A DNA stretch of 64,000 nucleotides from Panaeolus papilionaceus (Eukaryota; Basidiomycota; Agaricomycetes; Agaricales), in contig JADNRZ010000011.1 in the NCBI GenBank assembly GCA_015501605.1, positions 1,736,001 to 1,800,000 on the forward strand, read 5' to 3'. Shown in pieces: positions 58,651 through 64,000 of the stretch. The number at the start of each line of letters is the position of its first letter. The first letter of the stretch is position 1. Position numbers and translations under genes: made by a program. Under the pieces are notes generated by a model, which was not told the DNA's origin, ran no database searches, and was given only the letters and a program-made list of their open reading frames with translations.

Positions 58651-60038
58651 CCTCAATCATTGTTGTGCTTTGTCTCTTGATATTTGTCCCTGGTGGGAAA
58701 AACAATAGTGTTTTGTATAATTAGAAGATAGAAGATTAGATTGGGTAGGTAAGTATTTATTGCTATCTCTGCCATAGTGCTGAAGGGATCTGTATGCCCA
58801 TTGCTATAAAGTGACTGGCCACTGTTGCTGTTGTGATTGTGATTAGTGAATGATAATTCTGATCATCTTCAAGTTGATTGCCAGTTTAGTAACTACTCTT
58901 GCATCTCCAAGTCAGACTTGGACTCATCACCACTTTGAACTGTCCAGCATTTGAATCCATTGAGCCTCATCTCTAGGCAGTTTTAGGGACATGGACTTTA
59001 TAACTGTTAAAGTGATGTGTGCTGGTATTAGTACTGCATTAACAGCCATTACAGCTCTGGTAGATAAACAACACATGTCAGTGTATGCTACACCTCTTAC
59101 AGCTCCAGATTTTTATTTCAAGCTGCATTCTAAAATCTTCTATCCTTTTCCAGTATCAATTCTCTTCAGGTTTTGTGTCTATAGATTCAAGAGTATTGAG
59201 AGCAGGGCTTACAATTTCTACAAATGGTTCATGTTGGAGTCATGCAAGCTGTGCTTTGTCTGTGTTCACTGAATCAGCTGGTGGAAATTGAAAGCTTTTG
59301 CAACACATCCTTCATTACAGATGGGAATATTAAAATGTGCCTTAGAATGCTTCACAAACAGGCCATTTTCCTTCAAGACACACTTGCCTGCATGAAGAAG
59401 AAAATCACAAAGGTCAGCCAAGGCCTAATAGTAAAATGATACCTGTCTGACTTCATAATATTCATTAACATTTTTGGAACAGATACACCCCAAACCAGGA
59501 TGGACTCTTGAGGACAACCCCCAAGTTGAAGAGCAATCAGGTCTATCACAGGAATCTGATAAGGTGATTTGGAGATTCCAAGGTCAGCTATTCTCAATTG
59601 CCCCCTTGGCAAAATCTATTCTCAATTAGTAATAACAACACATCAGAAGCCTGCAAAATTTACAATGACATGTATTCTTCAGATGGCTGTGGGCAGCAAA
59701 TATGGTTGAGCTTTGAGGAATGTTGACAGAGAATGAATCCATCAACCTACAGGTAACTTTTTTATTTTATTTTATTTTATTTTAATAAATTATATTTAAG
59801 ACCTTTTTGTATGGCTAAGCCATTTTCAAAGGTCTGTGATGCAATTTGTATGTACAGAGTATTAATTGACTTGTGTGATGAAACTACAATGATCTGATTA
59901 GGGTTGTTTACTAAGTTAGCTGTAATCTATGGGTCTGAGCATCTGAGGTGTATGTGACAGATTAGGATTAAGGATGAATCTGTAGGATAATCTAATTGTG
60001 TATGGGGGTGGGAAATTTATGAGTGCCATTGTCCTTAT
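58651..60038. other. AT-rich region without a supported gene
   Basis: Short plus-strand frames (58991-59272, 59085-59291) show no recognised domain. A (TTTTA)n run lies at about 59757-59785, possibly a LINE-like A/T tail for the minus-strand LINE fragment to its right. Confidence 0.4.
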
Positions 60039-60614
60039 TTACTGCTTGTTATGTGGTTTGTAGTTGAAGGTGCTGAAAGTTTCAACCAGCTGTTCCATTT
60101 CATCCAAGTACTGAAATAGCTTTAGTAGGAGGTTCTTGTCTGAGAGCAGCTTTGTCATTGTCTTCTTGTTTCTGCCTAGGAAGGTGAAGCTCTGTTTCTG
60201 CTGTAACTCATAGCCTCTACACTCCATGAGGAAGTGGTAGACTGTTTCTATCCTTTCCCTGCATTTGTTGCAAATGGTGGTTTGTGATTTCCCAATTGTG
60301 AATAGGTGTTTGGCAAGTGGTGCATGTCCTATTCTCAGCTGGAAGAGGATACTGGCTTGTTTTCTCCTTAGTCCTTTGACTAGTACTTCATATTTCTTCA
60401 ACAGCATGGTTTCATCAAACTTTTGAATTTTTTGGTAACACTCCAACTCTTTCCACATCTCTCTCCTCCTCTCACTGATCTCCAACATTAGTCTTCTTCT
60501 TGTTGCTGCCCTAGTGGCTGGAAGTTCATCCTCTTCCCACCTCTCTTCATTGCTGCTCACTTGCTCCTCTTGCCTCTCTGTCTCCCCAGCATCCATGTTG
60601 GTGCATGACTGCAC
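60039..60614 (-). pseudogene. LINE retrotransposon 3' tail fragment (minus strand)
   Basis: 191 residues. A charged helical start is followed by ASILFQLRIGHAPLAKHLF and a zinc-binding CNKCRERIETVYHFLMEC (C-x2-C-x8-H-x4-C), the tail found after the RT/RNase H of Tad-like non-LTR elements in basidiomycetes (usually RTGHAPLN...HHFLLEC). The RT domain is absent. The frame is uninterrupted, so the fragment may be fairly young. Confidence 0.7.
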
Positions 60615-60659
60615 ACAACACTCACATGGCTCTGCGATTTTGCAGATTGCAACACACTC

Positions 60660-61076
60660 TCACTCTGGGATGGGCAGTTCTCAGATCAATCTTACATGGG
60701 CAAAGATTTTATGCCCCTGCATGATGTGCATGGCCATCTCCTCAAGCCCACTACCAAGAAGGGTGGGTCTTGGTTACCAGCATTCGAAGCAGGTCCCCTG
60801 TCTTTGACTGCTCACACAGTTTGTTGTATAACAGGCCACACTCCCATCAGTGAATACTATCACTGTATGCAATTCAACATTCCAGCCCTGCAGTGCATCT
60901 GCAGACACTTCAGGTGGTGCTCACATATCTTGTGCTGTTGTAAGAAATTCAAGGCACATTGCAGTTTTCTCTGGGACACCAGGGAGCTGAACCAATTCTT
61001 GAATGTGCACCCCCACATGTTCTCCTTCTCTGCTATATGCCCCAACCACCCTCAGGAGAACATGGGTGTAGGATGA
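60660..61076 (+). pseudogene. LINE 3' tail fragment (plus strand)
   Basis: The frame contains PLSLTAHTVCCITGHTPISEYY, a cysteine/histidine segment (CICRHFRWCSHILCCC) and LNQFLNVHPHMFSFSA. This matches the tail of another LINE family (TGHAPxGEYRxRF, then a zinc finger). No RT precedes it in this window. It is followed directly by another LINE starting around 61150. Confidence 0.55.
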
Positions 61077-61156
61077 TGTGCTGAAGATGGGCGCTTGTTG
61101 GGGCCCTGACAGTGCATGTGGCCAAGACAATGATTTGTCACCCTAGCAGTCCTTAA

Positions 61157-63660
61157 GTGGATGCCAGCAACAGTGCCCTTGCATGCTGGAAGCTTCAGTG
61201 TTATAACCAGTGGTCAGGGAGCACACTTTGGTGTGTACACGGACTAGAGTTTAGCTGCCTGTTGCCTGCGCAGTTTGTCCATGAGGTAACTCAAGGGCTT
61301 TGGCCAGTAGGTGCCCCCTCGGGCCTGCCCTCTCTTCGTGATCTGCAACTGTGTCAAGGTGTGTTAACACCAACGACATGCAGATCGCCACCCTTAACTG
61401 ACACCTGTCCTCAGATGGGAAGTGTCACTATCACTGCACAATCAGCTTTGATATCTTGCCCTACAACACTGCTCGCCCTTCAGGCTTGCCTTGTGCCTGC
61501 TGTAGTATATACCCAACTTAATTGGGGAGTGGACATTCCTGTAGTTTACTGCTTGTCTGTGCTTACTATGATTCGACTGGACTGCCAGTTGTGCACCAGT
61601 ATATGAATTTTTGAACCAAAAAAAGAAAAAAAAAGAAACTGCTACAGTCTACTTCTCCATTGCTGACTCTCAGTCCAGTATGTGCACTTGTTCTCTTGCT
61701 AACCAAAGCATGATGATCCTTGGTCGACACTGCTCCATTCGCACATTGCTCCCTCACACTGGCACACTGTTATGCCATTGATGCTATCGGTTTGGCCACT
61801 CCACAGATCGCTGCAGGAACCTCACCTATGTCTGCCCCATCTGCCACGGCCCTCATGACAAGGCTGTTCATCGCGAGATGTGCAAGCCTTGTAAGAATGG
61901 CTTCCCCAAAGCTGATCCACCTATTGATCCCACTCCTGCTCACGAGGCATGCACTCACATCTCTTGTTGTCTCAACTGCTGCAGCAATCATGCTGCAAAC
62001 TCTTGTCAATGCCCCTTCTGGAAGCACTGTTTCAATGGTGACTGGATTGCAGCCTGTTATACTGAGGTGCGCCCTGCTCCCTCTAACACACCACCGACTG
62101 TGCAATGAAGGGGACGAACAATCATTGCAAAGCGGAGAGTGTCGTTAGAATTATGTCCCACAACGTTAACTGCAACTACAAGTGGGTTGCAATTATGCTT
62201 GAATAGTTGATTGAAGATTTTGATGTTCTATTTATTCAAGAACCTCCATGGAAAAAAATTCGTATCGCTCCTTCTGCCTTGTTGTGTGAGGGAGAGAAAG
62301 TCATCGGTCCACCTCTGCATCCATCCTGGGATCTAGTGGTGCACCCTCCCCAGGGCGATCAAGCACCCTGGGTGTTGGCTTATGTCTCCACCAGGCTTTG
62401 CAAATGTCGCCCCTCTCTCTGCTGTGACCTTGTTGATCATCGCAACATTATGCTCCTCTCTCTGTATTCTGCAGGACAGTGCCTCAATTTCATTAACATC
62501 TATTCTGACAAAGACCACACTGCTATCTTTCATCTAAAGTCACTTCCATCGCTTCCCCCTTGTGTATACATGGGTGGAGATCTCAACTGTCGCTTGTCGG
62601 TCTGGGACCTGAACTACAGATATCATTGCACCAACACCATCACTCTTATGGATGTCTGCGCCGACATGGGGCTGGATTGGGCAGAGCCGACCAATCATGG
62701 CCCAACTCACATCTCCTACAACTGTAATCTGGCTGATGCAGTCATTGATCTTGTCTTCCTGGAAATGGCAGAGGTGTTGCATCAACCACCAATGCTAGTC
62801 CACAACATGCAAGGGCGCTCTGATCACATCCCGATTTCAAGTGTTGTTGTTATCGTTCCTGGCGCTGCTGGTGCGCCTAGGATGACGATCAAAGCTGGGA
62901 GCGAAGAGGAGGAAGAGTTCCTGGCCAACATCATTCACCGCATGCAGGGGGTGCAAAGCAGTGAGCTTCATTCAGCCGGTGACATTGAGGCCAGAGTGCA
63001 AGCAATGGCTGAGGCAATATGCACATGGTCCAGTCCGGTTGGGCGAAGGGTCTGGTAACCAGTGTGGTGGCATTTGACATCGCACAATTCTTCCCATCAT
63101 TGAACCATACAGTCTTGATGGCCATACTGGAGAAGCAGGGGTTCCCTGCTAAAGCCCAGAGGTTTTTTGCCTCATACCTTGTTGGTTGTTCTACTTGCTA
63201 TGCATGGAACACCTTTGTTTCTGATCTGATGCCTGTGGATGTGGGCGTGGGACAGGGCTCCACCCTGTCCCTGGTTCTATCTGCCCTTTATATCGCTCCC
63301 ATTATGAAGATATTCAAGATGTGCGCCCTTTGGGGTGTGCTGTCCACATACCTGCTATCCTTTGTTGACAATGGCACCCTCATCAGCCAGGCTAAGAAAC
63401 TGGCTGATAACATTGCCGCCCTTCAGGCAGCGTATGGTATTATATTCACTCTGTTTACTGCTCTAGCCTTAGTGTTGGAGCATGATAAGTCAGAACTATT
63501 CCACTTCATGCGTAGGTGGGATGGGATCAACCCCTCCATTGACCTGGGGTACGCGCCCTATACAGGCACCACGCCTTTGAAGCCCAAGCCTATCTGGAGG
63601 TATTTGGGTTTCTACTTCAACCATGGGCTCACATTTAGAGAGCATGTGCGATAATATACC
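61157..63660 (+). pseudogene. LINE retrotransposon: zinc-knuckle, endonuclease and RT, degraded
   Basis: A broken ORF1 region carries CRFGHSTDRCRN and CPICHGPHDK knuckle motifs (61775-62107). The apurinic-type endonuclease (62190-63058) has LFIQEPPW, GGDLNCRLSVWD and GRSDHIPI. A reverse transcriptase part (63030-63654) has VAFDIAQFFPSLNH, VGQGSTLS and FVDNG, where the usual catalytic FVDD/YxDD has become FVDN. In-frame stops precede the endonuclease (LE-TAG-L) and separate it from the RT. The RT N-terminal region was deleted at about 63030. Not functional. Confidence 0.78.
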
Positions 63661-64000
63661 ACCAAGGCGCTCACAACTCATGCTTCTTGACCCTGAACCA
63701 CCACCTTCCTATTTGGGCGACAACTTTACAACAACTCAACATTAGTCTGCAAATTGTGCTTGATGTCTAGGGAAGGGGCACCTTGCGCACCAAGTTCAAC
63801 AGGATCACAGGTTCCGGAAGGGCCTGTGTTCCGAAACCGCACTCAGTTGTCAGTGACAAACCTGATGATTCTGGAAGAGATGGTGCTCCCCGAAGCACCA
63901 TCTTCAGACTTAGGTGGCTACACTGCCCCTGGAGGACGTTCCTCCTCACCAACACCAACTACGTGGTCAGCATCTGCAGCCTGCCAATGTTATATCACCC
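63661..64000. other. Degraded LINE continuation / unassigned
   Basis: A few codons after REHVR (YTTKALTT) look like continuing RT sequence, then the similarity fades. No other feature is supported up to the window edge. Confidence 0.35.

Overview
The window looks like nuclear DNA of an agaricomycete (mushroom-forming basidiomycete). Nearly every gene is cut by short GT-AG introns of about 45-75 bp. The gene content is fungal: calmodulin, a GPR1/FUN34/YaaH acetate-transporter homologue, multi-LysM and GH18/hevein chitin proteins, a CE12 esterase, a mitochondrial release factor and a CSC1/OSCA channel. The repeats are those common in this group: Ty3/Gypsy LTRs, a Tigger/pogo element, Tad-like LINEs, and RecQ-helicase/DUF6589 and Spt5-like KOW relics. 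All exon models were traced by hand; for the main genes the reading phases close exactly.

Layout. 0-8.5 kb: three copies of one basidiomycete multi-pass membrane-protein family on the minus strand. A is intact but cut by the window edge, B is broken by two insertions, C has one nonsense codon. 11.4-15.3 kb: tRNA-Thr(CGU), calmodulin, acetate-type transporter. 17.0-20.3 kb: two tandem 361-aa lactonase-type beta-propeller genes. 20.9-22.0 kb: F-box protein. 22.1-25.8 kb: a Tigger/pogo element carrying a 2.8-kb near-palindrome. 27-38 kb: a secreted-protein block with CE12 esterase, an eight-LysM protein, CBM18-GH18 chitinase, an EF-hand protein and a cysteine-rich/PAN protein ending in KDEL. 39.5-48.5 kb: MRF1 and a CSC1-like channel, divergently transcribed, with a 3.8-kb TIR transposon between them. 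48.9-64 kb: gene-poor nested transposons.

Most notable. (1) The 40,920-44,712 element has terminal inverted repeats and a 9-bp target-site duplication. It carries a RecQ-type helicase and a DUF6589 protein, both truncated at a central deletion. (2) Several non-autonomous elements each carry their own short subterminal palindromic word, uniform within an element and different between elements; two of them share termini and core. (3) Membrane gene B can be read through a solo LTR with a perfect 5-bp TSD and through an Spt5-like insertion. (4) Chitin-related secreted genes are clustered at 27-38 kb. (5) A zinc-knuckle ORF lies 3' of the integrase/chromodomain in the LTR-element block.

Limits: no database search was possible. 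Family assignments rest on recognised motifs, and several element borders are approximate.
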